Below, piece after piece: positions 44,009 through 55,602 of a DNA stretch of 64,000 nucleotides. Each line of letters starts with the position of its first letter. Position 1 is the stretch's first letter. The DNA comes from Rhynchopus sp. YZ270_cl-10 (lineage: Eukaryota; Euglenozoa; Diplonemea; Diplonemida; Diplonemidae), in contig OZ037875.1 of the NCBI GenBank assembly GCA_964035575.1, forward strand, positions 930,001-994,000. Reading direction: 5' to 3'. Under the pieces are notes generated by a model that worked only from the letters and a program-made list of their open reading frames with translations, did not search any database and had not been told where the DNA came from. A program made the translations under genes and the position numbers.

Positions 44009-44665
44009 TTGATAACGGGTTTAGAGTGGGTAACGCCTGAACGGAGTATGGCCCACTTGTCACTTCTACCAGCCATATTGAGGGAGAGGCTACGGCTTAT
44101 TGATACGGTTTTGGTGACTCCTTACGAATAAAATAAATTAAAAAGGGGGAGGGTTCTTCGCGGACGATTGGAGCGGGGGGTATACAAAATCAATTTCTCC
44201 AACCGTCATTCAACATCAGGATTTGATCTTCACCCTGTGGGGTTTTCATCTTCGCGGGCACCTGCCCTGTGATACATGGCGGTATGACGCACTTACCATG
44301 AAACACCAACTAGTGGTGTAGCTGCGGCGCCTGTGACCATTTTGAACAGTCTCTGCGGAAAAAAGGTACTATGGCTAAATAAAAGTTGAATGTCTTTCCA
44401 GGCAGCACACCTCACCCGAGGATGTGGCAAGCTCCCTCAGTGCAATGAGCTTGGCCTGACTTTGGGCAGTTGTACAGTCGGCACACTTCACCACCCAGGG
44501 TGTGGCAATGGGGCCTGCGAGGTGCAATGCAGGTTGCCCACTGGACTGACCGTCACAAAACAAAAGGGGAAAAAAAGGGGGGTGACGTTTAACCCTCAGG
44601 GTTCTTCATAGGGCTTCTGGAGGCGCCATATACCCCCGGATGCAATTTACCGTCCAGCCCAGGAC
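44009..44665. other. Unique spacer between A6 and B4
   Basis: Duplicate of 25702-26358, bounded by (TG)n. No gene was recognised. Confidence 0.6.
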
Positions 44666-44698
44666 TGTGTGTGTGTGTGTGTGTGTTACAGTGTGGGG

Positions 44699-44827
44699 AC
44701 TCATTTCTCTTGTTTCCCCCATATCTCCCATTTCTCCCATTTGAGGTAGCCAGGTGCACAACGCTATGCTTTTTACCCCTCTACCTTTCGTGTAGTATTT
44801 CCTCATACCAAGCAACCTCACCTCCGA
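44699..44827 (+). promoter_or_regulatory. Shared upstream block before B4
   Basis: Duplicate of the block before B2. Confidence 0.55.
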
Positions 44828-44836
44828 TTGTCTCCC

Positions 44837-45214
44837 TGAAACCCGCTAAAGCGGAGCAGCTTCGCTGCGGGTTGGGAGATCATGATAGATATTACCGTCT
44901 TTGATTAATTTGATTGACTTGTCGCAGGTGTTCTTTTAGGGCAGAATATATATTTTGTTATTCCTCAGCCTTTGAGCTGGTTGGCCGGGGTGCCGCAGTT
45001 TGCCGTATTTTCACATCTAACCACACTCCTTCATCAGGTTTTTTGTCTCCGACACAAGTGTGGTTTCGGCTTCACGTGCCCCCCTCATCGTTGCAGCGAC
45101 ATCTAGTACAAAAAGATCGCCTCCCCTCCATTTTGGTTTTCATAGTTTCAGTTCTTCGGTCTGGGGAGCTCTCTCCTCTTTCACGTTCTCTAGGTGGTAT
45201 CTATCTATTCTGAT
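44837..45214. other. 378-bp insertion in the B4 leader
   Basis: Duplicate of 26530-26907, again flanked by CTCCC. Confidence 0.55.
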
Positions 45215-45384
45215 CTCCCAGTCTCTCTCTCTCTCCTCCACCCCCTCCCCAAGCTCACGCAGTTTAAGTTTCGCATACATTTCGTCGATTCCTCCGACAT
45301 ACGCAACCCACTTCGCACCAGAGCTACACAACAACGCTCCTCCCCTTTCCCCTTTCCCCCTCCTCCTCTCCTCCTCCCTTCCAA

Positions 45385-48300
45385 ATGGAGTACTTCCAAA
45401 GCACCGCAGTGCAGCGCAGCCTGCGCGAGGTGAAGAAGGTGCTCGCCTCGGCACGCCACCCTCTCCCTGCAGATGAAGTGGCACACAGCTATGCAGCAAA
45501 GTACACGCTTGTCGAGGACGCGGTTGGGGCAGGCGTTTCGAGTCAACTTCTTGCGCTTGAGGCGCTTGGTTTGGACCACACCGCCTTGGAACATCTGACC
45601 AACGCAGCCACCTCAGCGAAGACCGTCACCCTCCAGCTCCACAGCACCGAGACCTGCACACTTACCCGCACCGCGAAACGAGACATTGACCCTGCCTGCT
45701 GCACTACCCTCGCAAAGATCATCTCCCGGCAGGTCCACACCATCGAAGAGCACTTCTGGGGGATAAATATTTGTTACGAAATCCGTGCCGCCATCGGGCA
45801 CAACGAGGAGAGCGTGGTCCTGCAGAAGGGGAATTTGGTGACGGAGGTGAAGACTGCGACTGAGGAGCGTCCGAAGCCTTCGGTGCATGTGGTTGATGGG
45901 GTGGAAGCGGATCTGACCTGGATGCTGTTGCAGAAGAGAGAAGGAGGGGAGGGTGCGGTTAAGAACGTTGTCTTCAGCATCAACCGCGATGCATTAGCTT
46001 GCCACACACCGCGCAGAAATGCAGAAGTTGATGCAGCAGTGCGCTGTGCACGTGATCTCTGCACCTGGGGCAGGGAGGTCGTGAAATATTTCGACACGCT
46101 TTTCACGTTCGAAACACAACACACAACACCGTTGTTGGAAACCGCGAATTTATTTGAGGGTGGCATATTTATTCCGGTTTTGCCTCTATTCCACACTGAG
46201 GACTCTCAAGCAGTGTCTCTGTCACAACCTGAGGTGACAACCCTTGGGGACATAGTGCGTTTACTGGAGCACGAAAGGGAAGGGATGGACACTGCGTTGG
46301 CGAGAGCGGACACACAGCTTGAGGCTGGGACGGGTATTGTTTGTCCCGCCTCTGGACGTATTGTTGTTGCGGTGCGGCATCTGTGCGAGGTGGGGGCAGC
46401 GGTTGAAGGGGCAGTGGACTATGTGGAGGCGCTTCTGAGACACCAGCTTGTGGCTGCTGTGGGGCACGAGGTGACGGCAGACGACTTTGCAGAATGCATG
46501 CAACACCATTTGAGCAGGGTTGTGCATCATGAGTACCTTCCTAAGGGCTGCAGCCATCGCGTTCGTCGCAATGGGTATCATCCGGAAGGGTGTTTCTCTC
46601 TGGAAGTTGCTGCCGGCTCTGGCAGTTCTGGTGGCGCACCCATTCTCACTGCAGTGCGCAAGCTGCATGCCAGCGAGACCACGCCTATGCGTTTTGCGTT
46701 AAACGCGACAGTCGATCTGACGCTGCACGGAGAGCGTTTTGTGCACACCCATTTGTGCCATAAGTTCTCCACGGAGGCCATGCCGGCGCTGCAGGTCTGT
46801 GCGCGGGCCCAGCATTTCAGTGGTTTTGTGCTAATGGTAGGGACCATAGGGGGTCCAGGGCTGTTCCTCCCAAAGCATGCAGTGTATGTGAAGGACGGCG
46901 ACGAAGTGTTGATGCCGCTGCTGTTGGAGCAGATCCCTTCGGCGAAGGAGTTTCGCGACGCGATTGAGTCGCTCTCACCCGCACAGCAGCGCTTTGCGCG
47001 GGCATACCGTGCACTGCAGATGGAAGCGACCCTCTTCGGCATCTGCGTGGTGCAGGTCAAGCCGCTTCTTGAGCGTGCCCTGAACCTCCCGGAGGGGAGC
47101 CTCACCCAGGAGATCGCCCTCACGCAGGCTGCGCTACAGCTGCTAACAACCAACGGTATACCGTGCGACCAGCTTGCTTACCAGAACGATGGCCTCGATG
47201 CTGACGACACAATACCCGCATCGCAAAAGGTGGCTGCAGTGCAACACCATGTTGCTGTGATGCAGGAGATGATACAGACTATGAAGGACGAACAGCTGGA
47301 GGCAGAGGAGAAAAAACGGAAGTCACGCCTTGCGAAGAAAGCCGAGGAGGCAGCGAGAGCCGCAGAGGAGGGTACGCCACAGGACGATGGCAAGGAGCGC
47401 AGGGCAGTGATCACTGGGTTCCGTGTCTTCGCACGTCTGAGACCGTTCATCGCAGAAGAGCTCGAGATCCTTAAAGGGCAGTACCTCCGCTCCACCATCG
47501 AGATGAAGGGAAACTCGACCTTCCCGCTGAACCCCGCCAACAACTGGAGGCCGTCGCATGAGTTTGTCTTCGACAGATCGCTCTGGTCGATCCCACAAAG
47601 CCAGAAGCTGAAGCCCACCCCCCACTTCTACGACAACAAGCACGAAGAGTGCATTAACCAGGAGGATATGTACAACATTGCCACCCGTGACGAGACCGGC
47701 ACTTCCATGATCGACAACGCCTTCATGGGCATCAACTCCTGCGTCCTCGCGTACGGACAGACCTCGTCCGGAAAGACCCACACCATGATGGGACAGTACG
47801 GTGAGGGCTGCGACCCTGCCATGCGTGGTATCATCCCGCGTGTGTGTGAGGAGCTCTTCACTAAGGTGCAGGAGAGGCGTGAGTTCGAGGCAGCCAAGGA
47901 GGACGAGTCGAAGCGATGGGAGCTTGATGTGTCCGTGACCTTCGTCGAGATCTACTTGGAGAAGGTGCGTGACTTGCTCGACGAGAAGCTGAGTACAAAG
48001 GTATGACCCTTTTATCTTTTTTACCACACACAACCACATAACCCCTACACACAGCAAGCGGTGCGTGCGACCACCGGCGGAGGCAGAGAGGAGAGCGCTG
48101 TGAAGGAGGCCCTTGCAGCAATGAAGGAGGCACGTATCCGCAGAGACCCCGAGAAGGGACCCTACGTCGAGGGCATCGAGCACGTCAAGGTCAACTCGTG
48201 GCAGGACTGTGAGAAGGTGCTGCAGCGTGGGTCTGCACACCGTACCACCGCGGTGACATCTGTGCACGACAACTCGTCGCGTTCGCACGCTATCTTCACC

Positions 48301-49756
48301 GTGTCTCTTATTCAGAAGCGTCTGCTGAAGGAGGACCGTGTCAACGGCAAGATGTACGAGAGGAAGTCTGGATGCATCAACCTGGTCGATCTTGCCGGGT
48401 CTGAGCGTGGAGGAGGCACCACGTACGTCAACGAGTCTGCTGCCATCAACAAGTCGCTGACGTCCCTGCGTCGTGTGATTGACAAGCTGATGGAGCGCCA
48501 GACCGTGCTCTTCGAGCGCCAAGCCGCACAGCTTGAGGGCAGACCTGTTCCGGTAGGCGCACTTCCCCACGTTCCCTACATGGACTCCGTGCTGACGCAG
48601 CTTCTCGAGGACTCTATTGGTATGTGCAAACATGCAAAGGCTTGTTTCATTCTCTCATTGATTGACAATATCGTCTTAATCATTCTCTCGCACCACGAAC
48701 ACCAACACAAACACAAACAGGTGGCAACTCCAAGACCGTCATGATCTCCAACATGACACCCTACTCCGCATACTACGAGGAGACGCTGCGCACCCTTGAG
48801 GTATGTTTCCACACAACAGCACCACGCTGTTCTTTGCAAAGTGTTCCCCCACCTACAAAAACCATCGCCACACCCCACACCCCACACCCCCCGCCACAGT
48901 GGTCCCAGAAGGCCAGGAAGCTTGTAACCGTTGTGGTGAATAACATCGATGAGTCTGGGGTATGTAACCGCGCGTTTACACATCACCCTTTTTCGCGAAA
49001 CCAACACAAAAACACCACAAACGCCCCCTGGGTTCGTTAGGAAGGACACCTTGCTATACAGCGTTGCTTCTTCCGTTGCAACACAGAGAAATACGCTTTT
49101 TTCCCCTTCAAATATTACACCACCTCCGCCACCCACGCCTGCAGATGGTTAAGAACGCACTTTCCGGCCAGATTGGTAAAATGCGTGGGACCGCTTCAGC
49201 GAAGTCCGCACCCCCAAAGCCTCAGACAGGTGGCGGAGCAAAGTGCGCACCACCACAGCCCACGCCAGCCGTAAAGGAGACTGCCAAGACGGAGACTACG
49301 ACAGACAGCACAGAACACAGCCTGGAGGAGAGATGTGCTTCAGAGGCGTATGATGTGAGCAGGCTGCCGCAGGTGTTGGAGGCGGCATTTGAGGGTGGTG
49401 GTGGTGGTGGTACGGTGCGCCCGACTGTCGTGAAGGTTGCGGGGAATTGGAGTCGGAGGAGGAAGGAGACAATCCTGAGTCCGTACAGCGAGGCGGGGAT
49501 TAGTGTGGATGCGCAGAAGGGGGAGAAGGACAGTGCTCTCGAGCTGCTTGATGCATTGACGCGGTCGGGTGCGCTCGAGCCGGAGCATGCCACCGTTCAC
49601 GTGATAGTGGCTGCAACGCACTGCTTCGATAAAACGCTCATAGATTGTGTCGTCCAAGACAACCTCAACCCCATAGCATCCGTCGAGGCCTCGTCTCTCG
49701 CAGCGATTGCCGCAGTGCACAATGTGTCTGTGGAGGAAGTGCTCAGAACCCAATAG
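45385..49756 (+). CDS. B4: B-family protein with internal kinesin motor, duplicate of B2 (5 exons)
   Basis: Exons 45385-48000, 48055-48619, 48721-48800, 48900-48959 and 49145-49756 give 1310 aa, with encoded segments identical to B2. All motor motifs are kept: GQTSSGKT near 47755-47778, DNSSRSH near 48268-48288, and DLAGSER near 48388-48408. Introns and splice sites are also identical, so the copy is recent or recently homogenised. It lies between A6 and A7. Confidence 0.92.
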
Positions 49757-50040
49757 CGTGGAAATTTCAGGTAGACCAGAAAGGTGATGCGAAACTGTGC
49801 ACACCCATTCCCGTTTAGAGTCTTTTGAGCAACAAGTAAAGAGAAACGAGCCTCTGTAGCATTTTCGTGCCATCAGTGTGCGATACAACAAAAGTATTCA
49901 TGAGAAGGGCCGAAGCGTGTTTGTGAGTTCTTGTGTTGTTCTATCCTTTGCACAATGTACCACAAAATTCGTGCACAATAGCATTTACAATCAGTGTTGG
50001 GCACTCCCTCAGTGCGAAATATGTCCCAATCTGTGTGTGG

Positions 50041-50170
50041 ACTCATTTCTCTTGTTTCCCCCATGTCCCCCATATCTCCCATTTGAGGTAGCCAGGTGCA
50101 CAACGCTATGCTTTTTACCCCTCTACCTTTCGTGTACTATTTCCTCATACCAAGCAACCTCACCTGCGAT
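50041..50170 (+). promoter_or_regulatory. Shared upstream block before A7
   Basis: Duplicate of the block before A4. Confidence 0.55.
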
Positions 50171-50343
50171 TGTCTCCCACACACTCTCTCTATAGCAAAG
50201 GTGTTCTATATGCACACCCGTTCCCACTGTGGCTGTGCTTGCCAAGGGGTGGGAGGCAGTTCAGAGACACCCACCACTCACCACACCTCACAAACCTTCA
50301 CAAAAAGAAACAGCACACAAGACCCCCGACACAACACAAAGGA

Positions 50344-51558
50344 ATGGAGGTGCACGTGACGTGTGTTCTGTCCGGTAATGTGCACATCGTGGAGGTGGAG
50401 GAAGGTGCGACGGTGCTGGACGTGAGGGAGCGTGTGGGGGAGGTGTTGCAACTGGGTGCACTGCCGCAGTTGTGGCAGCAGGGGGGTGAGGGCAGGGTGC
50501 TGCTGGGCGGCGACGGGGATGCTGTGTCTGGGACAGGGCTGTGCAGTGGCGACACGCTTCTTGCTGAGGTGCGGACGAAGGTGCCCAGAATCGAGGATGT
50601 CTCCGCAAGCTGGAAGAGTCCGCAGGACCTAGGCTACTGTGAGGACCACCTTGCGGCCTTGTCCCCTGGAGGACGCTACTGTCTGAAGTACTACAACTTC
50701 AACGACCCAGGGAAGCTCATCCAGAAAGACCTCGTCACCGGCACGTCCACCATCGTCGCACGCCTCGCACCGCACGAAGTCCCCACTGCAGTTGCGATGA
50801 TATCGGAGCAACACTTCGCCTACCTGACCGACACGTCCGTCCACATCATGTCGACGGAGAGGACAGAGGAGCAGGTCTCCTTCACCCCTGCGCTTGACTG
50901 CTGCGGCAGGTTGCTCTCCATGACAGGCGCACCTGAGAGGGTTGTTGTTGGGTGCCGGTGCAGCGTCAGGGTGTTCAGCCTTGAAGGTGTGTGTCTGGCG
51001 CATGCGGAGGTGCCTGCCTTCCACGTGACGGTGTCGCCCTGTGCTCGGTGGGTTGCGTGCCTCCATAACGGCCTGAAGCTGCTCGACCTGGAGACGCTCT
51101 CTCTCGTCAAGGTGTTCGCCGTACCGGTGATGAATGTCAGCGGTGTTCGGAAGTACGCTCCTGCGTTCTCTCCGTGTTCGGGGTTGGTTGCTCACTCGTA
51201 TAGTGATGTGGTGTATGTCTGTTCGGTTGAGGATGGACAAATACGTCATCGCTTCAGTGGAACACACTATGCTGTTTCGTTCAGCACGTGTGGCGGCTAT
51301 GTGCTGTCGTGTGAGGAGTGTGAAGGCCTGAAGCGTTATAACTTGGCCACAGGCATCAGCGACATCATCCACAAGGAGGAGTGGACCATCTACTGGTTTG
51401 TGGTCTCGCGCAACATGAAGACTGTAGTCTTCAGTGACGTCAACGAGCTCTTCGTCAGAACCATCGGTTCCCCAGAAAGTACCCCAGCGTCCGTGCCAAC
51501 GTCCGAAAGGCAGCACCCTCAGTCACAGTCTCGAGACAAGGGATGCCCATGTTGCTAG
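50344..51558 (+). CDS. A7: ubiquitin-like/beta-propeller protein, duplicate of A4
   Basis: 404 aa, identical in protein sequence to A4 and A8, with the GCPCC tail. It is the last A gene of the 18-kb duplication and also the first of the 5.26-kb duplication that produced A8. Confidence 0.85.
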   Translation: MEVHVTCVLSGNVHIVEVEEGATVLDVRERVGEVLQLGALPQLWQQGGEGRVLLGGDGDAVSGTGLCSGDTLLAEVRTKVPRIEDVSASWKSPQDLGYCEDHLAALSPGGRYCLKYYNFNDPGKLIQKDLVTGTSTIVARLAPHEVPTAVAMISEQHFAYLTDTSVHIMSTERTEEQVSFTPALDCCGRLLSMTGAPERVVVGCRCSVRVFSLEGVCLAHAEVPAFHVTVSPCARWVACLHNGLKLLDLETLSLVKVFAVPVMNVSGVRKYAPAFSPCSGLVAHSYSDVVYVCSVEDGQIRHRFSGTHYAVSFSTCGGYVLSCEECEGLKRYNLATGISDIIHKEEWTIYWFVVSRNMKTVVFSDVNELFVRTIGSPESTPASVPTSERQHPQSQSRDKGCPCC

Positions 51559-51630
51559 AGAGAGACGTGTATTTTCCTGTTTGAGGTGTTTGCCTTTCTC
51601 TTTCTCTTTCTTTTCCCTTAAAAGTTCAAG

Positions 51631-51674
51631 GGTGACCAAGCAGAGGCTTAGGTACATCTTCTTTGCTCGACAAT
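51631..51674 (+). repeat. Hairpin motif after A7
   Basis: Same motif, 73 nt past the stop. Confidence 0.7.
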
Positions 51675-51913
51675 AGCAACTTTGACGGAAGGTGCACTGG
51701 GTACTGCGTACTGGGTCGAGAGTGCCCTGTACATTGTCTCAGGGGCAGTGAGGTAGTTGGGGTTTTGTGTTCTCTTTGGTTTTGCATTAACTTGGGCCGT
51801 GAGTGCCTCTGGTTGCGCAGTCGATCCGTGAGCGATTGAAACAGGAGAAAGAACGGGTGCACCGAAACATCGGTGGAGTTTGCTCGTGTGTGTGTGTGTG
51901 TTGCTGTGTGCGT

Positions 51914-52035
51914 ACTCATTTCTCTCGTTCCCCCCATGTCCCCCATTTCTCCCATTTGAGGTAGCCAGGTGCACAACTTTTACCCCCTCTACCTTTCGTG
52001 TAGTATTTCCTCATACCAAGCAACCTCACCTGCGA
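51914..52035 (+). promoter_or_regulatory. Shared upstream block before B5
   Basis: Same sequence as the block before B3. Confidence 0.55.
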
Positions 52036-52210
52036 GTGTCTCCCAGTCTCTCTCTCTGTCTCTTCCCCCCCTCCCCAATCTCGCCCTGTTTTACTTTCGC
52101 ATACATTTCGTCGATTCCTGCACCAAACGCAACCCACTTCGCACCAGAGCTACACAACAACGCTCCTCCCCTTTCCCCTTTCCCCCTCCTCCTCTCCTCC
52201 TCCCTTCCAA

Positions 52211-55015
52211 ATGGAGTACTTCCAAAGCACCGCAGTGCAGCGCAGCCTGCGCGAGGTGAAGAAGGTGCTCGCCTCGGCACGCCACCCTCTCCCTGCAGAT
52301 GAAGTGGCACACAGCTATGCAGCAAAGTACACGCTTGTCGAGGACGCGGTTGGGGCAGGCGTTTCGAGTCAACTTCTTGCGCTTGAGGCGCTTGGTTTGG
52401 ACCACACCGCCTTGGAACATCTGACCAACGCAGCCACCTCAGCGAAGACCGTCACCCTCCAGCTCCACAGCACCGAGACCTGCACACTTACCCGCACCGC
52501 GAAACGAGACATTGACCCTGCCTCCTGCACTACCCCCGCAAAGATCATCTCCCGGCAGGTCCACACCATCGAAGAGCACTTCTGGGGGATAAATATTTGC
52601 TACGAAATCCGTGCCGCCGTCGGGCACAACGAGGAGAGCGTGGTCCTGCAGAAGGGGAATTTGGTGACGGAGGTGAAGACTGCGACTGAGGAGCGTCCGA
52701 AGCCTTCGGTGCATGTGGTTGATGGGGTGGAAGCGGATCTGACCTGGATGCTGTTGCAGAAGAGAGAAGGAGGGGAGGGTGCGGTTAAGAACGTTGTCTT
52801 CAGCATCAACCGCGATGCATTAGCTTGCCACACACCGCGCAGAAATGCAGAAGTTGATGCAGCAGTGCGCTGTGCACGTGATCTCTGCACCTGGGGCAGG
52901 GAGGTCGTGAAATATTTCGACACGCTTTTCACGTTCGAAACACAACACACAACACCGTTGTTGGAAACCGCGAATTTATTTGAGGGTGGCATATTTATTC
53001 CGGTTTTGCCTCTATTCCACACTGAGGACTCTCAAGCAGTGTCTCTGTCACAACCTGAGGTGACAACCCTTGGGGACATAGTGCGTTTACTGGAGCACGA
53101 AAGGGAAGGGATGGACACTGCGTTGGCGAGAGCGGACACACAGCTTGAGGCTGGGACGGGTATTGTTTGTCCCGCCTCTGGACGTATTGTTGTTGCGGTG
53201 CGGCATCTGTGCGAGGTGGGGGCAGCGGTTGAAGGGGCAGTGGACTATGTGGAGGCGCTTCTGAGACACCAGCTTGTGGCTGCTGTGGGGCACGAGGTGA
53301 CGGCAGACGACTTTGCAGAATGCATGCAACACCATTTGAGCAGGGTTGTGCATCATGAGTACCTTCCTAAGGGCTGCAGCCATCGCGTTCGTCGCAATGG
53401 GTATCATCCGGAAGGGTGTTTCTCTCTGGAAGTTGCTGCCGGCTCTGGCAGTTCTGGTGGCGCACCCATTCTCACTGCAGTGCGCAAGCTGCATGCCAGC
53501 GAGACCACGCCTATGCGTTTTGCGTTAAACGCGACAGTCGATCTGACGCTGCACGGAGAGCGTTTTGTGCACACCCATTTGTGCCATAAGTTCTCCACGG
53601 AGGCCATGCCGGCGCTGCAGGTCTGTGCGCGGGCCCAGCATTTCAGTGGTTTTGTGCTAATGGTAGGGACCATAGGGGGTCCAGGGCTGTTCCTCCCAAA
53701 GCATGCAGTGTATGTGAAGGACGGCGACGAAGTGTTGATGCCGTTGCTGTTGGAGCAGATCCCTTCGGCGAAGGAGTTTCGCGACGCGATTGAGTCGCTC
53801 TCACCCGCACAGCAGCGCTTTGCGCGGGCATACCGTGCACTGCAGATGGAAGCGACCCTCTTCGGCATCTGCGTGGTGCAGGTCAAGCCGCTTCTTGAGC
53901 GTGCCCTGAACCTCCCGGAGGGGAGCCTCACCCAGGAGATCGCCCTCACGCAGGCTGCGCTACAGCTGCTAACAACCAACGGTATACCGTGCGACCAGCT
54001 TGCTTACCAGAACGATGGCCTCGATGCTGACGACACAATACCCGCATCGCAAAAGGTGGCTGCAGTGCAACACCATGTTGCTGTGATGCAGGAGATGATA
54101 CAGACTATGAAGGACGAACAGCTGGAGGCAGAGGAGAAGGAACGGAAGTTACTTGCGCAGGAGGTTGAGGAGGTAGCGGATATGAAGCGTGAGTTGGAAT
54201 TTATGTGCGATGAGTCAGGCAAGAATTTGCAGAAGTCACTCGCATCCATCGAAAACGCGTCGCAAGACGTGGCATGCGGCAAACAATTATTGAAAGCTGC
54301 AGCGACGAAGCAGGGCATCATTGGACGCTTCTTTGCCGCAAAGAGCACCCCAAGCGTGCCGATACAGCAGAAAGGACTTCCTGGTGGGGAACCAATAGTA
54401 GCTTCGGATGCCTGCATTGCAGCGGCAAACAGTATGCGTGCTGTGCCCGCCGCCTCAGCGAAGTCCGCACCCCCAAAGCCTCAGACAGGTGGCGGAGCAA
54501 AGTGCGCACCACCACAGCCCACGCCAGCCGTAAAGGAGACTGCCAAGACGGAGACTACGCCAGACAGCACAGAACACAGCCTGGAGGAGAGATGTGCTTC
54601 AGAGGCGTATGATGTGAGCAGGCTGCCGCAGGTGTTGGAGGCGGCATTTGAGGGTGGTGGTGGTGGTGGTACGGTGCGCCCGACTGTCGTGAAGGTTGCG
54701 GGGAATTGGAGTCGGAGGAGGAAGGAGACAATCCTGAGTCCGTACAGCGAGGCGGGGATTAGTGTGGATGCGCAGAAGGGGGAGAAGGACAGTGCTCTCG
54801 AGCTGCTTGATGCATTGACGCGGTCGGGTGCGCTCGAGCCGGAGCATGCCACCGTTCACGTGATAGTGGCTGCAACGCACTGCTTCGATAAAACGCTCAT
54901 AGATTGTGTCGTCCAAGACAACCTCAACCCCATAGCATCCGTCGAGGCCTCGTCTCTCGCAGCGATTGCCGCAGTGCACAATGTGTCTGTGGAGGAAGTG
55001 CTCAGAACCCAATAG
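52211..55015 (+). CDS. B5: B-family protein with short coiled linker (single exon)
   Basis: 934 aa without introns. The B N-terminal region (1 to about 645) is followed by a linker unlike that of B1: KLLAQEVEEVADMKRELEF, then a segment ending in KAAATKQGIIGRFFAAK. The PIP-box consensus QGIIGRFF is at residues 701-708 (54311-54334). After a Pro/Ser/Ala-rich stretch comes the shared tract starting SAKSAPPKPQTGGGAK and the C-terminal region ending VEEVLRTQ. The linker diverges from B6 immediately after EEKERK although the flanks are nearly identical. B5-type sequence is the 5' donor of the hybrid gene B3. Confidence 0.85.
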   Translation: MEYFQSTAVQRSLREVKKVLASARHPLPADEVAHSYAAKYTLVEDAVGAGVSSQLLALEALGLDHTALEHLTNAATSAKTVTLQLHSTETCTLTRTAKRDIDPASCTTPAKIISRQVHTIEEHFWGINICYEIRAAVGHNEESVVLQKGNLVTEVKTATEERPKPSVHVVDGVEADLTWMLLQKREGGEGAVKNVVFSINRDALACHTPRRNAEVDAAVRCARDLCTWGREVVKYFDTLFTFETQHTTPLLETANLFEGGIFIPVLPLFHTEDSQAVSLSQPEVTTLGDIVRLLEHEREGMDTALARADTQLEAGTGIVCPASGRIVVAVRHLCEVGAAVEGAVDYVEALLRHQLVAAVGHEVTADDFAECMQHHLSRVVHHEYLPKGCSHRVRRNGYHPEGCFSLEVAAGSGSSGGAPILTAVRKLHASETTPMRFALNATVDLTLHGERFVHTHLCHKFSTEAMPALQVCARAQHFSGFVLMVGTIGGPGLFLPKHAVYVKDGDEVLMPLLLEQIPSAKEFRDAIESLSPAQQRFARAYRALQMEATLFGICVVQVKPLLERALNLPEGSLTQEIALTQAALQLLTTNGIPCDQLAYQNDGLDADDTIPASQKVAAVQHHVAVMQEMIQTMKDEQLEAEEKERKLLAQEVEEVADMKRELEFMCDESGKNLQKSLASIENASQDVACGKQLLKAAATKQGIIGRFFAAKSTPSVPIQQKGLPGGEPIVASDACIAAANSMRAVPAASAKSAPPKPQTGGGAKCAPPQPTPAVKETAKTETTPDSTEHSLEERCASEAYDVSRLPQVLEAAFEGGGGGGTVRPTVVKVAGNWSRRRKETILSPYSEAGISVDAQKGEKDSALELLDALTRSGALEPEHATVHVIVAATHCFDKTLIDCVVQDNLNPIASVEASSLAAIAAVHNVSVEEVLRTQ

Positions 55016-55299
55016 CGTGGAAATTTCAGGTAGACCAGAAAGGTGATGCGAAACTGTGCACACCCATTCCCGTTTAGAGTCTTTTGAGCAACAAGTAAAG
55101 AGAAACGAGCCTCTGTAGCATTTTCGTGCCATCAGTGTGCGATACAACAAAAGTATTCATGAGAAGGGCCGAAGCGTGTTTGTGAGTTCTTGTGTTGTTC
55201 TATCCTTTGCACAATGTACCACAAAATTCGTGCACAATAGCATTTACAATCAGTGTTGGGCACTCCCTCAGTGCGAAATATGTCCCAATCTGTGTGTGG

Positions 55300-55429
55300 A
55301 CTCATTTCTCTTGTTTCCCCCATGTCCCCCATATCTCCCATTTGAGGTAGCCAGGTGCACAACGCTATGCTTTTTACCCCTCTACCTTTCGTGTACTATT
55401 TCCTCATACCAAGCAACCTCACCTGCGAT
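55300..55429 (+). promoter_or_regulatory. Shared upstream block before A8
   Basis: Same sequence as the block before A7, displaced by 5,259 bp. Confidence 0.55.
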
Positions 55430-55602
55430 TGTCTCCCACACACTCTCTCTATAGCAAAGGTGTTCTATATGCACACCCGTTCCCACTGTGGCTGTGCTTG
55501 CCAAGGGGTGGGAGGCAGTTCAGAGACACCCACCACTCACCACACCTCACAAACCTTCACAAAAAGAAACAGCACACAAGACCCCCGACACAACACAAAG
55601 GA

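Larger units (their letters stand above)
34225..52531. repeat. 18.3-kb tandem duplication, copy 2
   Basis: Holds most of B3, then A5, A6, B4, A7 and the start of B5. Differences from copy 1 that I found: +27 bp in the 9-mer satellite, -205 bp in the pentamer satellite, -1 C in a poly-C run, and one base (T at 22247 versus A at 40554). Confidence 0.85.
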
